A stretch of 64,000 nt of DNA from Phycisphaerales bacterium (GCA_029260295.1 JAJDDN010000003.1:124001-188000); one strand, 5' to 3'. Positions 8,136 to 17,708 are shown, counted from the first letter of the stretch. The notes: generated from the letters alone by a model not told the origin. Numbers and translations: made by a program.

Positions 8136-8999
8136 TCAGAATAACTCAAGAGCGAAGAACATCGCCGTAAACACAAGGTCGGCGACCACGATCGCGACAA
8201 TGCACTCGACCACCGTGTAGGTCGTCGCCCGCCCGACCCCCGCCGCCCCGCCTGTGACGCGCAGCCCGTTGGTGCACGCGATGATCCCGATAAGCGTCCC
8301 GAACACCGCGCCCTTAGCGACCCCGGTCCAGAAGTCGACCATCTTGGCCTGCGTAAGCATGTTGTCCATGTAAGTGTCATAAGGAATATCGAGCACCGTA
8401 ATCGCGATACCCATCGATGCGACGATGGCCGCAAAGCTGGACATGACCCCGAGCATCGTCATCGAAATCGTCGACGCCAAAACCCGAGGCACCACCAAGA
8501 ACCGGATCGGATTGAGCGCGTGGGCCTCGAGGGCCTCGATCTCTTCGGACACCACCATCGTCCCGATCTCCGCCGCAATCGACGCCCCAGCAAACCCCGT
8601 CAGCACAATGGCGCCGATCAACGGCCCGAGCTCGCGCAGCACCGCAACAGCGATGATATTGGCCACCTTGTCCTTGGAACCAAACTCTTCAAGCGGAGGC
8701 GACAACTGCAAAGCCAAAATCAAACCAACCGCACCAGACACAATCATCACAATAAAGATCGAACGCACACCGATCCGAACCACCTGAGAAATGATGGCGC
8801 TGCGCCCGAGTCGATATTTTTTATTCGTCAGACCCCTGTAAACCCATTTGCTGGCAGTCGCCAGCAAGTAAAAAACTTCACCCGTGTGCGACACAATCCC
8901 AAGCACCCGCCGCCCGAGCATCGCGATCGGATACAACACCACCAGCACGAGCAGCGGGAGTCGCGATCGGGTTTCCTCTGGTGGGGGTGGGGTACTCAT
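8136..8999 (-). CDS. MlaE-family ABC transporter permease
   Basis: A protein of 287 residues with five to six membrane segments. The MlaE (DUF140) signature is clear: REGPLIG-like core VLRELGPLIGAIVLTGFAGA, SIAAEIGTMVVSEEIEALEA, NPIRFLVVPRVLA, and a C-terminal GLRVTGGAAGVGRATTYTVV. In characterised systems MlaE with MlaF (ATPase), MlaD and MlaB moves phospholipids between the outer and inner membranes. No MlaF or MlaD gene is next to it in this window. It lies 11 bases after a STAS-domain gene, so that protein may be an MlaB-like partner. Confidence 0.92.
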   Translation of the reverse strand: MSTPPPPEETRSRLPLLVLVVLYPIAMLGRRVLGIVSHTGEVFYLLATASKWVYRGLTNKKYRLGRSAIISQVVRIGVRSIFIVMIVSGAVGLILALQLSPPLEEFGSKDKVANIIAVAVLRELGPLIGAIVLTGFAGASIAAEIGTMVVSEEIEALEAHALNPIRFLVVPRVLASTISMTMLGVMSSFAAIVASMGIAITVLDIPYDTYMDNMLTQAKMVDFWTGVAKGAVFGTLIGIIACTNGLRVTGGAAGVGRATTYTVVECIVAIVVADLVFTAMFFALELF

Positions 9000-9010
9000 C
9001 GATAGGCTGC

Positions 9011-9361
9011 TCAGGAATCCAGGGCTTCTTGGCGTGAATCCTTGATACTAAAGAACGCATCAAGACGGGCGATCTCAAAAATCGCGCGGACCTTGGGAGT
9101 CATCGATGCGAGATGCAACGCGATTGATTGGGTCTTAGCAATCCGCATCGCCTCGACCAGTGTCGCAAGCCCGGATGAATCCATGTATTGAACATCGGAG
9201 AGATCAATGATCATCCGATCGAGCCCCGCTTTGAGTTCTCCCTTGATCGCTGTGCGGAGAACCGGCGACCGGCTCATATCTACATCAGCCATGGGCGAAA
9301 TCACCACCACCCCCGCTGCCGGCTGTTCTGTACGGATGAAATCGTTATCTGAAGAAGCCAT
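9011..9361 (-). CDS. STAS-domain protein (anti-sigma factor antagonist or MlaB-like)
   Basis: A protein of 116 residues. The STAS fold is seen in VVVISPMADVDMSRSPVLRT, MIIDLSDVQYMDSSGLATLV and ALHLASMTPKVRAIFEIARL. The Ser-Ser-Gly at about residue 60 is where SpoIIAA/RsbV proteins are phosphorylated by their cognate kinase. ATG 9361 is chosen because GAAGGGA lies just upstream. Two readings are possible: an RsbV-type antagonist working with the RsbW-like ATPase 110 bases upstream, or an MlaB subunit of the MlaE transporter 11 bases downstream. The neighbourhood supports both. Confidence 0.88.
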   Translation of the reverse strand: MASSDNDFIRTEQPAAGVVVISPMADVDMSRSPVLRTAIKGELKAGLDRMIIDLSDVQYMDSSGLATLVEAMRIAKTQSIALHLASMTPKVRAIFEIARLDAFFSIKDSRQEALDS

Positions 9362-9471
9362 CGTGTCCCTTCTGTGCCCCGCGATCGTCCGCTTGGCCAA
9401 ATGACCATGCACGCATAACCCGCCAAATCAACAAAGCATGGCAGGAACGACCGGGAGTTATTCAGATGGTA

Positions 9472-9993
9472 TCAGGAAACTTGGCGTTGCGCAGGGGTCG
9501 AGCCCGACGATATTTGCCCGATGCGCGGTGCCTGGTCGGGTCTGGGGGCGGATTTACTCATCCGCAGCCGCATCCCTTTGCCCTTACGCTTCTCGAAGAG
9601 CACCTCGTCCATCACCTCACGCATGATGTGAACGCCCAATCCTCCAGGCTTGATGTCGCTCAGGTCACGCCCGATGATCGTATCGGGATTGATCTGTTTG
9701 GCCTCGTCCTCGATGACGATCTCGATGCCGCCGAAGGTCGTTTCGTCGGGCTTCTGAGGATAAATAGTCAGCCAGATCGGGCGATCGGTCTGCCGCTGGT
9801 ATCCGTGACGGATGACATTGCACATCGCCTCATCGAGGGCAAGCGCGATCTTCGAACATTCCATATCCCCAAACCCCACCCGGTGAGCAATACACGAAAC
9901 GAGCTCGCGAGCCCCGCACAAGTACATCGGATCAGAGACAAGCTCGATCTTGATGGGTTTGACTTCGGTATGTTGTGCGGCTTTCTTCTTCAT
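9472..9993 (-). CDS. RsbW-like anti-sigma factor / histidine-kinase-type ATPase
   Basis: A protein of 173 residues with a HATPase_c (GHKL) domain: N box LALDEAMCNVIRHGYQ near residue 55 and G box DIKPGGLGVHIMREVMDEV near residue 110. This pattern matches the SpoIIAB/RsbW serine kinases that bind a sigma factor and phosphorylate a STAS antagonist. The C-terminus adds about 40 basic and polar residues. It precedes the STAS gene on the same strand, a typical partner-switch arrangement. No sigma-factor gene is nearby, so the output is unknown. Confidence 0.85.
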   Translation of the reverse strand: MKKKAAQHTEVKPIKIELVSDPMYLCGARELVSCIAHRVGFGDMECSKIALALDEAMCNVIRHGYQRQTDRPIWLTIYPQKPDETTFGGIEIVIEDEAKQINPDTIIGRDLSDIKPGGLGVHIMREVMDEVLFEKRKGKGMRLRMSKSAPRPDQAPRIGQISSGSTPAQRQVS

Positions 9994-10061
9994 GGGCAGA
10001 GTTGTTCGTCGTCGTTAATCCTTGTGACAAAGACTAGATACATCCAAAGTTCATTGGGGGT

Positions 10062-10490
10062 TCACCCCTCGGTGTTGTTTATCCCAGAATCATCGGTCTC
10101 ATTCTTCATCGGCGAATCGTCCTGACCCTCATCATCACCATTCTCAGGGCCCGATAAGCCGATACGCTCTCGCCATCGCTCGATGGCCTCGAGCCGCTCC
10201 CACTGCGGGGCGGCGTGTTCATAGTCAAGTGTCGTCCCTTCACGCTGCTCAAGGGCTCGGATCGCCAGCATCCGCTCGGCGGGGTCGTTTGACCCGAGTT
10301 TCTCAACAAGCTGTATCCGAGACTCCTGGTCATCCTCCTGAGATGCAAGGGCAATCGCGTCCAAACGCTTGGCAGGAGCAGGCGAATCGAACCCTATCTG
10401 AGGGCTCGGGCATCCACCCATCCCGATCGGCACTATCAAGAGTGTCCCTATCAATCCCGTCACTCGCAACCCACGATACATGCTCAACAT
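10062..10490 (-). CDS. putative lipoprotein, unknown function
   Basis: A protein of 142 residues. An N-terminal hydrophobic segment ends in a lipobox-like IGMGGC, so it is probably lipid-anchored. The middle part KLGSNDPAERMLAIRALEQREG resembles a single HEAT-type repeat. The C-terminus is acidic and Asn/Asp-rich (GPENGDDEGQDDSPMKNETD). I do not recognise a named family. It is upstream of the RsbW-like gene on the same strand, about 70 bases away, and divergent from guaA. Confidence 0.7.
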   Translation of the reverse strand: MLSMYRGLRVTGLIGTLLIVPIGMGGCPSPQIGFDSPAPAKRLDAIALASQEDDQESRIQLVEKLGSNDPAERMLAIRALEQREGTTLDYEHAAPQWERLEAIERWRERIGLSGPENGDDEGQDDSPMKNETDDSGINNTEG

Positions 10491-10653
10491 GCGGCAATGC
10501 TATGCCCCCAGCATCCAGAGCGTCTATTCGGACCAAACCCACCACCAGTTCCCCCCCAACCCCCCAAAGTAGAACCAGCGTGTGCCTAGACTCATCCCTA
10601 GCTCCCAAAAGAACCCAAATGGGCCGTTATCGGACCATAGCACGGAACCAACC

Positions 10654-12213
10654 ATGCATATCCACGATGAAACAATCCCGGTTCTCGACTTCGGCTCCCA
10701 AACAGCACAGCTCATCTGCCGCCGTGTCCGCGATGCCGGCGTCCACTCGGTTCTGGTTGCCTCGAGCATCACCGCAACCGAACTCAAAGCGATGAACCCC
10801 AAGGGCATCATCCTCTCCGGCGGCCCCTCCTCCGTCTCCGACAACAACGCCCCCACCATGGATCCCGAGATCCTCGAACTCGGCATCCCAATCCTGGGCA
10901 TCTGCTACGGCATGCAACTGAGCTGCAAACTCCTCGGAGCATCAGTCACCAAAGCCGACCACTCCGAGTTCGGACGCGCCATCCTCAAAGTCCACGCACA
11001 CACCCGAGGCTTCTTTGGAGCCGTCCCCGAATCCACACAAGTATGGATGTCCCACGGCGACCAGATCGACAACCTCGGAAACGCCCACCTCGAATCCATC
11101 GCCTCAACAGACACCTGCCCAAACGCAGCCGTCCGCTCCACCAACTCAAACCACAACTTCGTCGGCGTCCAGTTCCACCCAGAAGTCACCCACACCCACC
11201 ACGGCCCGGACCTCTTCCGAAACTTCCTCTACGAAATCTGCAAATGCTCCGGCCTCTGGAAAATGGCCGACTTCGCCGAAGAAGCCGCCCGCAAGGTCAA
11301 AGAAGCCGTCGGAGACAAACGTGTTATCTGTGGCTTGTCCGGCGGGGTCGATTCATCCGTCGTCGCCGCCTTGCTTCACAAAGCCATCGGTGATCAACTC
11401 ACCTGCGTCTTCGTAGACAACGGGCTCCTCCGCAAAAAAGAACGCGACCTCGTAGAACACACCTTCAACGACCACTTCCAGATCGACCTCCGCGTCGTCG
11501 ATGCCTCCAAAGAATTCCTAGGCGATCTCGAAGGCATCTCAGACCCGCAAGAGAAACGCCGACTCATCGGGCACCGGTTTATTGATGTGTTCAAGGAAGC
11601 CGCAGACAGTATCCCAGACGCCGACTTCCTCGCCCAAGGCACCCTCTACCCCGATGTCATCGAATCCGGCCACGGCCACTCCGGAAACTCCGCAAACATC
11701 AAACTCCACCACAATGTCGGAGGGCTCCCCGAAGAACTCGGATTCAAACTCATCGAACCCGTCCGCGAACTCTTCAAAGACGAAGTCCGAGCCCTCGGCA
11801 CAGTCCTCGGAGTCCCCGACACCATCGTCTGGCGACATCCATTCCCCGGCCCAGGTCTCGCGGTCCGTGTGCTTGGCGACATCACCGAAGATAAACTCGA
11901 AATCGTCCGCAACGCCGACGAGATCCTGCTCGAAGAAATCGTGGCCGCCGGTTTGTACCGCAAAACCAGCCAGGTCTTCGCCGTCCTCCTCCCGATCCAC
12001 TCCGTAGGCGTCATGGGCGACGGCCGAACCTACGAGCGGGTCATCGCACTCAGGGCCGTCGAAACCCAAGACTTCATGACCGCAGACTGGGCACGAATCC
12101 CATTCGATGTCCTCGCAAGAATCTCCACCCGCATCATCAACGAAGTCACCGGCGTCAACCGCGTCGTCTACGACATTTCAAGTAAACCCCCAGCGACGAT
12201 TGAGTGGGAGTGA
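10654..12213 (+). CDS. guaA: GMP synthase (glutamine-hydrolysing)
   Basis: A protein of 519 residues that aminates XMP to GMP. The class I glutaminase domain comes first ([18 protein letters not shown]; nucleophile motif [18 protein letters not shown]), then the PP-loop ATP pyrophosphatase domain ([16 protein letters not shown] near residue 230) and the C-terminal dimerisation domain ending [18 protein letters not shown], the usual GuaA end. The start at 10654 gives the family's normal length. The nucleophile loop lacks one Gly compared with GICYGMQ(L/W) variants only marginally and looks functional. It overlaps the next gene at a GTGA junction. Confidence 0.97.
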   Translation: MHIHDETIPVLDFGSQTAQLICRRVRDAGVHSVLVASSITATELKAMNPKGIILSGGPSSVSDNNAPTMDPEILELGIPILGICYGMQLSCKLLGASVTKADHSEFGRAILKVHAHTRGFFGAVPESTQVWMSHGDQIDNLGNAHLESIASTDTCPNAAVRSTNSNHNFVGVQFHPEVTHTHHGPDLFRNFLYEICKCSGLWKMADFAEEAARKVKEAVGDKRVICGLSGGVDSSVVAALLHKAIGDQLTCVFVDNGLLRKKERDLVEHTFNDHFQIDLRVVDASKEFLGDLEGISDPQEKRRLIGHRFIDVFKEAADSIPDADFLAQGTLYPDVIESGHGHSGNSANIKLHHNVGGLPEELGFKLIEPVRELFKDEVRALGTVLGVPDTIVWRHPFPGPGLAVRVLGDITEDKLEIVRNADEILLEEIVAAGLYRKTSQVFAVLLPIHSVGVMGDGRTYERVIALRAVETQDFMTADWARIPFDVLARISTRIINEVTGVNRVVYDISSKPPATIEWE

Positions 12214-12671
12214 GCGTGGCCAGTTCGCCGTTCAATACACCTCAACGGATTATCTGCATCCATTGTCAGTACGAACGGGCGATCAACGACGGCATCGAAG
12301 TCTGCCCCGAATGCGGAAAGCAGGGCCTTGTTCACCAGCACCACTTCGCCCCACGCATGCGCCGACTCCGCCGCTGGGTCTGGGGCGCGGTGTTTATGGC
12401 CGTGCTTATGCTTGGGTCTCTGCTGACGATGATCATCCCCGGCCCAATCCGAATCCTCGCGGGTCTCTTCCCAATCCTGCTACTCTTGGCAACGCTCCAG
12501 GGCTTCATAGGCATCTTCATCGCCGGATCAACATACGATCGAAAGGGGCTGCATAAAAACTCATCGCTCCGAAAGCACACATGGATTGGAATGACCCTTT
12601 CGATACTGATGCTCTGCTCAATCCCGATCACAATTGGTATTGTGGTTCTCTTTGCAGTGATATTCGGATAG
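12210..12671 (+). CDS. small zinc-ribbon membrane protein, unknown function
   Basis: A protein of about 153 residues. Near the N-terminus is a CIHC...CPECG zinc ribbon (two CxxC pairs 17 residues apart), followed by three hydrophobic segments ([20 protein letters not shown] and two more). The GTG at 12210 overlaps the guaA stop codon as GTGA, which suggests translational coupling; GTG codons at 12204 and 12216 are also possible starts. Proteins of this layout are common in planctomycetes without an assigned role. Two other zinc-ribbon membrane proteins are in the window, at 32.2 and 48.2 kb. Confidence 0.75.
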   Translation: MSVASSPFNTPQRIICIHCQYERAINDGIEVCPECGKQGLVHQHHFAPRMRRLRRWVWGAVFMAVLMLGSLLTMIIPGPIRILAGLFPILLLLATLQGFIGIFIAGSTYDRKGLHKNSSLRKHTWIGMTLSILMLCSIPITIGIVVLFAVIFG

Positions 12672-12680
12672 CGAGCTCAA

Positions 12681-13262
12681 TCAGATCTGCACAGTCATCC
12701 CCCACCGCTCATGATCTTCCCATCGCCCCTGAATCTGCAAATACTTCTCCGACAACCCCTCACGCACAAACCCCACCTTCTCCAGCACCCGACGCGACGC
12801 CACATTCCTCGCCAGCGTATTGGCACACACCCGGTGCAATCCCAATCCCCCATCCTCAATCTTCGCAAACGCATGACCCACCGCCAGCGACAACCCTTCG
12901 CTCATCAATCCTTGCCCCGCGAAATCCGCCCCAATCCAGTACCCAAACCGCCCGTTCTGGAACGGCCCCCGCTCAATATTCCCCAGCCCGATCCGCCCGA
13001 CGATCTCATTGGTCTCCTTCAAACACATCAACCACCGCTGCTCCCGTTCCGTGTTGCTGGTCTCAAGCTCCCGATCGAAGGCCTCGGGTGAGTACAGATC
13101 CAGCCCCGACGGCGGGATCGGCTCCCACTGCTCTAAATGCTCACGCGAAGCCCGCCGAAGTGCCACAAACTGCTCACAATCCGTAATTACGGGGTGCCGA
13201 AGGATGAGCCTGGGTCCGATAGCGATGGGCGGGGATGGATTGATCGAAGAAGACATATTCAC
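12681..13262 (-). CDS. GNAT-family N-acetyltransferase (RimJ/RimL-like)
   Basis: A protein of 193 residues with the Acetyltransf_3 pattern: GPRLILRHPVITDCEQFVAL at the N-terminus, GRIGLGNIERGPFQNGRFGY with WIGADFAGQGLMSEGL (acetyl-CoA loop), and LHRVCANTLARNVASRRVLE followed by KVGFVREG, the classic RimJ signature. These enzymes acetylate protein N-termini or small amines; the target here is unknown. It converges on the small zinc-ribbon gene. Confidence 0.9.
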   Translation of the reverse strand: MNMSSSINPSPPIAIGPRLILRHPVITDCEQFVALRRASREHLEQWEPIPPSGLDLYSPEAFDRELETSNTEREQRWLMCLKETNEIVGRIGLGNIERGPFQNGRFGYWIGADFAGQGLMSEGLSLAVGHAFAKIEDGGLGLHRVCANTLARNVASRRVLEKVGFVREGLSEKYLQIQGRWEDHERWGMTVQI

Positions 13263-13605
13263 ATTCTATTCGGCACCTGATTCTTTTTCGTTCGCAACCA
13301 GCTTTGGGGTATAATACTCTATTTTCGCACATTACAGTTTCAAAAAGTACGATTCAACCAGACACGCCCCCGGACCACCATGTCCGGTTTGAAAATGCCG
13401 ATAAACTCTTTTTATTTCAGCATTTAAGTGTTGATTACGCACGGATCGAGTTGTAATATTGATGTAAGCCCGGTTAAATGGGCCCGCCGAAGACGTTTCG
13501 GTGATAGAGAAAGCAAGAGATGGCCGATGGAGAACGGCCAATCTCATGAGGGAAATGCCCGCCGGAAATAGAGAGCCGCGCGGGCCATGAAAAGGGAGAA
13601 CTCCA
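13263..13605 (+). promoter_or_regulatory. promoter and long structured 5' leader of the 13.6-kb PEP-CTERM-like gene
   Basis: A 343-base gap with no convincing gene. A perfect TATAAT is at 13310-13315 with only a weak -35 (TTCGTT) 17 bases upstream, so transcription would start near 13322 and leave a leader of about 280 bases. Two stable hairpins are visible: 13517-13545 (GAGATGGCCG pairing with CGGCCAATCTC, one bulge) and 13557-13584 (GCCCGCCGG with CCGCGCGGGC). A ribosome site GGGAG lies 7 bases before the ATG. The leader matches no riboswitch I know. Confidence 0.5.
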
Positions 13606-14217
13606 ATGACGCGTCAAACGCTCAGCATCTTTACGATTGCATTTTTATCAGGATCTGCGATCGCAGCTCCGGTCAACTTCAACAGCGATAGCTTCAACAG
13701 CTCTGAAGCCACAGGATCGGCATACACCGGTTCGATGGACTACATCTACGACGGCGGCAACAACGGCACGCTATCGATCTCACTCACCAACATGACCGAC
13801 CCGGTCATCGGCGGGTTCCTCACCGGGTTTGTATTCAACATCGACAGCATCGACAACGGAGCCTTCGCTTCGCTCTTGACCGCCTCAGATGCTGATTTCT
13901 TGGATACCGAAATCGAGAGCGCGGGATCATTTGGAAGCTTTGATGCCGGGGCTGCACTCGGAGCAGACTTCAACGGCGGCGGCACCCCCTCCTTCGGGAT
14001 GGGCGACGGCATTTCCGAATCATTCGTATTCTCAATCGTCGCATCCGACGCGAGCCTCCTGTCATCGTCGAGCTTCATGAGCAGCACCAACGACTTCTAT
14101 GTCCGCTTCCGAGGCCTCACCAACGGTGGCTCCGATATGGTCGGAACCATCCCCTCACCAGGCACCGGCGCACTGGCACTCCTCGGCCTCGCCTGCATGA
14201 CACGCCGTCGTCGCTAA
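13606..14217 (+). CDS. secreted PEP-CTERM-like protein
   Basis: A protein of 203 residues with a signal peptide (FLSGSAIA, cleavage near residue 20), a Ser/Asn/Gly-rich beta-type body (NSDSFNSSEATGSAYTGSMD) and a C-terminal sorting signal: IPSPGTGALALLGLACMTRR then two more Arg. This is the PEP-CTERM layout (Pro motif, membrane helix, Arg cluster) recognised by exosortases. No exosortase gene is in the window. It is less similar to the three family members at 17.8, 20.0 and 21.1 kb than they are to each other. A terminator follows directly. Confidence 0.8.
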   Translation: MTRQTLSIFTIAFLSGSAIAAPVNFNSDSFNSSEATGSAYTGSMDYIYDGGNNGTLSISLTNMTDPVIGGFLTGFVFNIDSIDNGAFASLLTASDADFLDTEIESAGSFGSFDAGAALGADFNGGGTPSFGMGDGISESFVFSIVASDASLLSSSSFMSSTNDFYVRFRGLTNGGSDMVGTIPSPGTGALALLGLACMTRRRR

Positions 14218-14244
14218 TCACAGATTTCAATAAGAACTCCTCTG

Positions 14245-14272
14245 ACCCAGCCCCGCGTGGCTGGGTTTTTTC
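14245..14272 (+). terminator. rho-independent terminator after the 13.6-kb gene
   Basis: Stem ACCCAGCC/GGCTGGGT with a CCGCGT loop, followed by TTTTTT. It lies 28 bases after the stop codon. Confidence 0.85.
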
Positions 14273-14297
14273 ATGGGAGGATCTTGGCAGACGCTGA

Positions 14298-15269
14298 CTA
14301 TTCCCCGTAATCCGCGTACGGATCGTACTCGCCCGCTTCGCCCGATCCGTTCTCAATCAGATCATGCTCATGATACGACAACGCCGCCGCTCCCCCGAGC
14401 AGCAACGACGCGATGCCCACGCGGATCAAGATGTATTTAAATACCGACTTGCCATCAAAGTGAATCAACCCGCTGCACACCGCCCCGATCAACAGAATCG
14501 CGGCCGGGAGTGACCGGAGTTCAGAATGCACACTCGAACCAATCATCACCACAAGCACAGCACCGATCAACGCTGTCACCGCGCCACGCGAGAGCGTTAA
14601 CGGCTTGCATATCAGCCCCACCACCGCGACGGGCCCAAGGACCGCCAGCACACCGGGAAGGACTGTTGAACCAGTTGCATTCCCATTGAAAAACAGCGTC
14701 GGCATCATCCCGCCCAAAACCAGCATCCAGCACCCGGCATCAACCCACCCCGGAGCCTTCTCCGAACTCTGCTCATGGAGCGTTGCCAAGAGTGCCGGAA
14801 TCAACGCCGCGATCGCCCACCATCCAAAGTACGCCCAATCATCAGCAAACACGACCTCGCTGGACCGGTACCCAGAAGCAAGCAGCCAGAACACCCATGC
14901 AAAGGCAAGCACCCGAAGGAGAAAGGCCGAGGGTGTTGAGATTCGGACGAATCCTTCGAGCATCCCCAAAATCCCGACCACAATCATCGCGTGAGGCAAG
15001 CGATACGAGTTGTCCGCCGGCCACCACTGGAACGAAGGGAACTGCGCACTCACCGCACCAACAAACCCAACCACTATCAAAATCGGCAACAGCCAGACCG
15101 GGCCACTTTGGGCAACGGGTTCGTCGATCGATTCATCCTCAGAATTCTCATCGACCCACATCGCCTTGCGCGTGTGAATCCACCAAAAAACAAGAAGCAG
15201 AACGATCGAGAGCCCCGCTGGAAACGCGCCGCCCCAGATCATCAGTTGCTGCTGGACTTGTGGATCCAT
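14298..15269 (-). CDS. polytopic membrane protein, unknown function
   Basis: A protein of 323 residues with about nine or ten hydrophobic segments and short connecting loops. A basic and acidic stretch (RKAMWVDENSEDESIDEP) follows the first helix and would be cytoplasmic. The C-terminus is acidic (GSGEAGEYDPYADYGE). I do not recognise a family. It precedes the YceI gene's terminus on the same strand order (YceI gene lies 30 bases upstream), so the two may be co-transcribed. Confidence 0.7.
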   Translation of the reverse strand: MDPQVQQQLMIWGGAFPAGLSIVLLLVFWWIHTRKAMWVDENSEDESIDEPVAQSGPVWLLPILIVVGFVGAVSAQFPSFQWWPADNSYRLPHAMIVVGILGMLEGFVRISTPSAFLLRVLAFAWVFWLLASGYRSSEVVFADDWAYFGWWAIAALIPALLATLHEQSSEKAPGWVDAGCWMLVLGGMMPTLFFNGNATGSTVLPGVLAVLGPVAVVGLICKPLTLSRGAVTALIGAVLVVMIGSSVHSELRSLPAAILLIGAVCSGLIHFDGKSVFKYILIRVGIASLLLGGAAALSYHEHDLIENGSGEAGEYDPYADYGE

Positions 15270-15299
15270 AATGTCCCCTCAATATAATTTGTGTGTGTA

Positions 15300-15983
15300 T
15301 TAAACACCGGATTCGACGGCCACGGTCAGCTCAACGGTATTACCCAACGGGCCGGCCTCTGAAAGATCGTCCGCCAAGTACTTCATGATCCCAAAGTCCG
15401 AACGCAGGATCGAGAACTTGGCCTCAAACCCAAGCACATCACGGTCGCGGAACCGCCCGGTGAGCACATCGTTGAGCGAGGCACTAATTTCTTTGGTAAT
15501 GCCATGGAGGGTCAGGTTCCCCGTAAGCGTGTATGAACCGGACCCGTTGGATGTAATAGAGGTGGACTCGAAGGTGATGTCCTTAAACTGGCGGGCGTTA
15601 AAGAACTCAGCATCTTTGATATGCCCGTCGCGGGTCCCGCTGTTGGTGTCCACCGACGACACAGGGATCTTAAAGCTCATCGTCGAGTTGGTGATGTCTT
15701 TGCCGTCGTATTCAATGGTGCCATCAACCTGATTGAACCGGCCATAAAAATTCGTCACGCCCGCGTGACGGATCTTGAAAATCGCGTTGGTGTGGACCGG
15801 ATCAGCGGTATATGTTGTAAACCCTGCAGCAGACTCGGTCCCAATGGTGGATTCGATCTTGCTTTCAGTGCCTGTTTCGATGCTTGTCTCGATAGCCCCG
15901 CTATTGAGCCCGAAGCCCGCAAGCCCTGCCCCAAGAGCCGAGAGTGCCAAGCCAGAGGCGATCAGTGTTCGTGTGCGATTCAT
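15300..15983 (-). CDS. YceI-family periplasmic protein
   Basis: A protein of 227 residues. After a signal peptide (LIASGLALSALGAGLAGFGL) and a Thr/Glu-rich spacer comes the YceI lipocalin-like domain: YTADPVHTNAIFKIRHAGVT, FNQVDGTIEYDGKDI, SGTRDGHIKDAEFFNARQFK and LTLHGITKEISASL. YceI proteins bind polyisoprenoid-type lipids in the periplasm. Both the HIKDxxFFxxxxFP-like and LTxHGVTK-like motifs are present, so the fold is well supported. It is upstream of the membrane protein gene on the same strand. Confidence 0.92.
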   Translation of the reverse strand: MNRTRTLIASGLALSALGAGLAGFGLNSGAIETSIETGTESKIESTIGTESAAGFTTYTADPVHTNAIFKIRHAGVTNFYGRFNQVDGTIEYDGKDITNSTMSFKIPVSSVDTNSGTRDGHIKDAEFFNARQFKDITFESTSITSNGSGSYTLTGNLTLHGITKEISASLNDVLTGRFRDRDVLGFEAKFSILRSDFGIMKYLADDLSEAGPLGNTVELTVAVESGV

Positions 15984-16188
15984 ATTGAGTGTCCTATATG
16001 CTCAGGCAGTTTGCCCGATGGTTTTCGATCAGTGATTGAGCATAGCAGAACGCTCGTTCAGCAGGAAGTATTTCATACACCTTCAATAAATCCATCCGGG
16101 ATCGGGGTTGCACCCAATCAAGACCACTTCCTCCATTTGCCCCAGATCACGCCTGAATCCACCACCAACACAGGCATATCCTTCACTC

Positions 16189-17643
16189 ATGATCACCAAG
16201 CTCCTACTGACCACCCTCCTCCCCCTCACCGGCTGTGCCACAACACAACTCTCCACCGATGAGCCCCAAACCTCCACACCCCCGCCCGCCCAGATCATCC
16301 TCGACGGCGACCTAAGCGACTGGTACGGACAAACCGGCCTCCGCGCAGATTCCGACGAACTCTTCATCTGTTTCGAATCATTCGACGAATCCCAAGCGAT
16401 CCAAGCCGCCGATTTCACCACACGCATCCGCATCGACGCAGACGCCAACCCAACCACAGGCAGAAGACAGATGTACAACGCCGGGACCCAAAGCATGATG
16501 CTCTCCCAAGGGGTAGACCTCACCATACTCGTCTCCCCACCAAGCAAAGAGTTCGGAGAACTCAAAGGCGGCGCGCAGCTCAAATCCCACACAACAGACA
16601 CCACTACCAAAATCGGCCACAGCGACGCGGGGTTCTACTTCCTCCCCACCCACAACGCCCCCCGCTACGAAGCCCGCATCGACCGCACGATGCTCACCAA
16701 CCTCCAGCACGACGGCCCGATCTCCGTCGTCGTAGAACACCTCGCCATCGGCGGCGAAGTCCTCAAAACACAATCCTTCACCACCACACTCCCCCGCTAC
16801 GCACCAAGCAAACCCATCAACGAACCGATCGCACCAAACCCTGATAGCGGCGTACGAGTCATGAGCACCAATGTGCTCTTCTCCTCACCGCTCAAAGACC
16901 CAGAACCATTCGTCCGTGTCCTCGATGCACTCAATCCAGATGTCATCCTCTACCAAGAATGGTTCAAAACCACCCAAGAAGATGTCCGAGACTGGATCGA
17001 CGAGAACCTCGGCAAAGACTGGTCCCTCATTATGATGGACGACCGCAGCGGCGTCGCCATCGCCACCAAGCTCAAAGTCGTTGAATCAATCACCAAACCA
17101 CTCGTTGCTCATGGCAGCAACCGCCCAAGCCGCGTTGTGGCGGCGGTCGTTGAAACCAAAGACAACGACCACCTCATCCTCGTATCGCTCCACCTCAAAT
17201 GCTGCGGCGGAGCCGGTTCAGACGAAGACGCCAAACGCATTGCCCAAGCGCACCAGATCCACGGCCTCATCCTCGAACTCCGTGAAAAATACCCAGACAC
17301 CGGCGTCGTCATCGGCGGAGACTTCAACCTCGTCGGCACACGCAAACCACTCGAAATGATGATCGCCAACCTCGGGATCGACAAACAAGACCTCACCCCA
17401 GTCCCAACAACAGTCCTCGGCACCCAGTCCATGCTCACCTGGACCAACGCGGGCAGCTCCTACACCCCAGGCCGCCTCGACTGGCTCCTGGTTGACGACC
17501 ACGCCTGGACCCCGATCCGCTCATGGAGCCTCGACACCGCTCGGCTCAGCGACGAAGCCCTCGAAAGCTCCGGGCTTAAGCGCGAGGATTCAAGAGCAAC
17601 CGATCACCTTCCGATCGTGGTTGATCTGATCCCGGTAAAATAG
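16189..17643 (+). CDS. lipoprotein with endonuclease/exonuclease/phosphatase domain
   Basis: A protein of 484 residues. The start at 16189 gives a lipoprotein signal peptide ending LPLTGC. The N-terminal half (from IILDGDLSDWYGQ) resembles a CBM9-like beta-sandwich, with RIRIDADANPTTGRR typical of that fold. The C-terminal half from about residue 220 is an EEP domain: VRVMSTNVLFSS, ALNPDVILYQEW (metal-binding Glu), VIGGDFNLVG, and TDHLPIVVDL with the catalytic His (family: SDHxP). The EEP family includes DNases, phospholipases and phosphatases; the substrate cannot be deduced. Its lipid anchor implies an extracytoplasmic role. Confidence 0.85.
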   Translation: MITKLLLTTLLPLTGCATTQLSTDEPQTSTPPPAQIILDGDLSDWYGQTGLRADSDELFICFESFDESQAIQAADFTTRIRIDADANPTTGRRQMYNAGTQSMMLSQGVDLTILVSPPSKEFGELKGGAQLKSHTTDTTTKIGHSDAGFYFLPTHNAPRYEARIDRTMLTNLQHDGPISVVVEHLAIGGEVLKTQSFTTTLPRYAPSKPINEPIAPNPDSGVRVMSTNVLFSSPLKDPEPFVRVLDALNPDVILYQEWFKTTQEDVRDWIDENLGKDWSLIMMDDRSGVAIATKLKVVESITKPLVAHGSNRPSRVVAAVVETKDNDHLILVSLHLKCCGGAGSDEDAKRIAQAHQIHGLILELREKYPDTGVVIGGDFNLVGTRKPLEMMIANLGIDKQDLTPVPTTVLGTQSMLTWTNAGSSYTPGRLDWLLVDDHAWTPIRSWSLDTARLSDEALESSGLKREDSRATDHLPIVVDLIPVK

Positions 17644-17708
17644 AGGCTGTTGCCCCTTTGATCACCCTGACCTGCACTACATTTAGCCAAATTGCGACCA
17701 GAATATCA

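Noticed and set aside
13332-13547. A 71-codon leftward frame in the 13.3-kb gap
   Set aside because: No family match or ribosome site, and it overlaps a promoter and structured leader of the 13.6-kb gene.
13263-13605. A possible c-di-GMP (GEMM) riboswitch in the long leader
   Set aside because: The two hairpins are real but the conserved GEMM core and GNRA-type loop pattern are not found.
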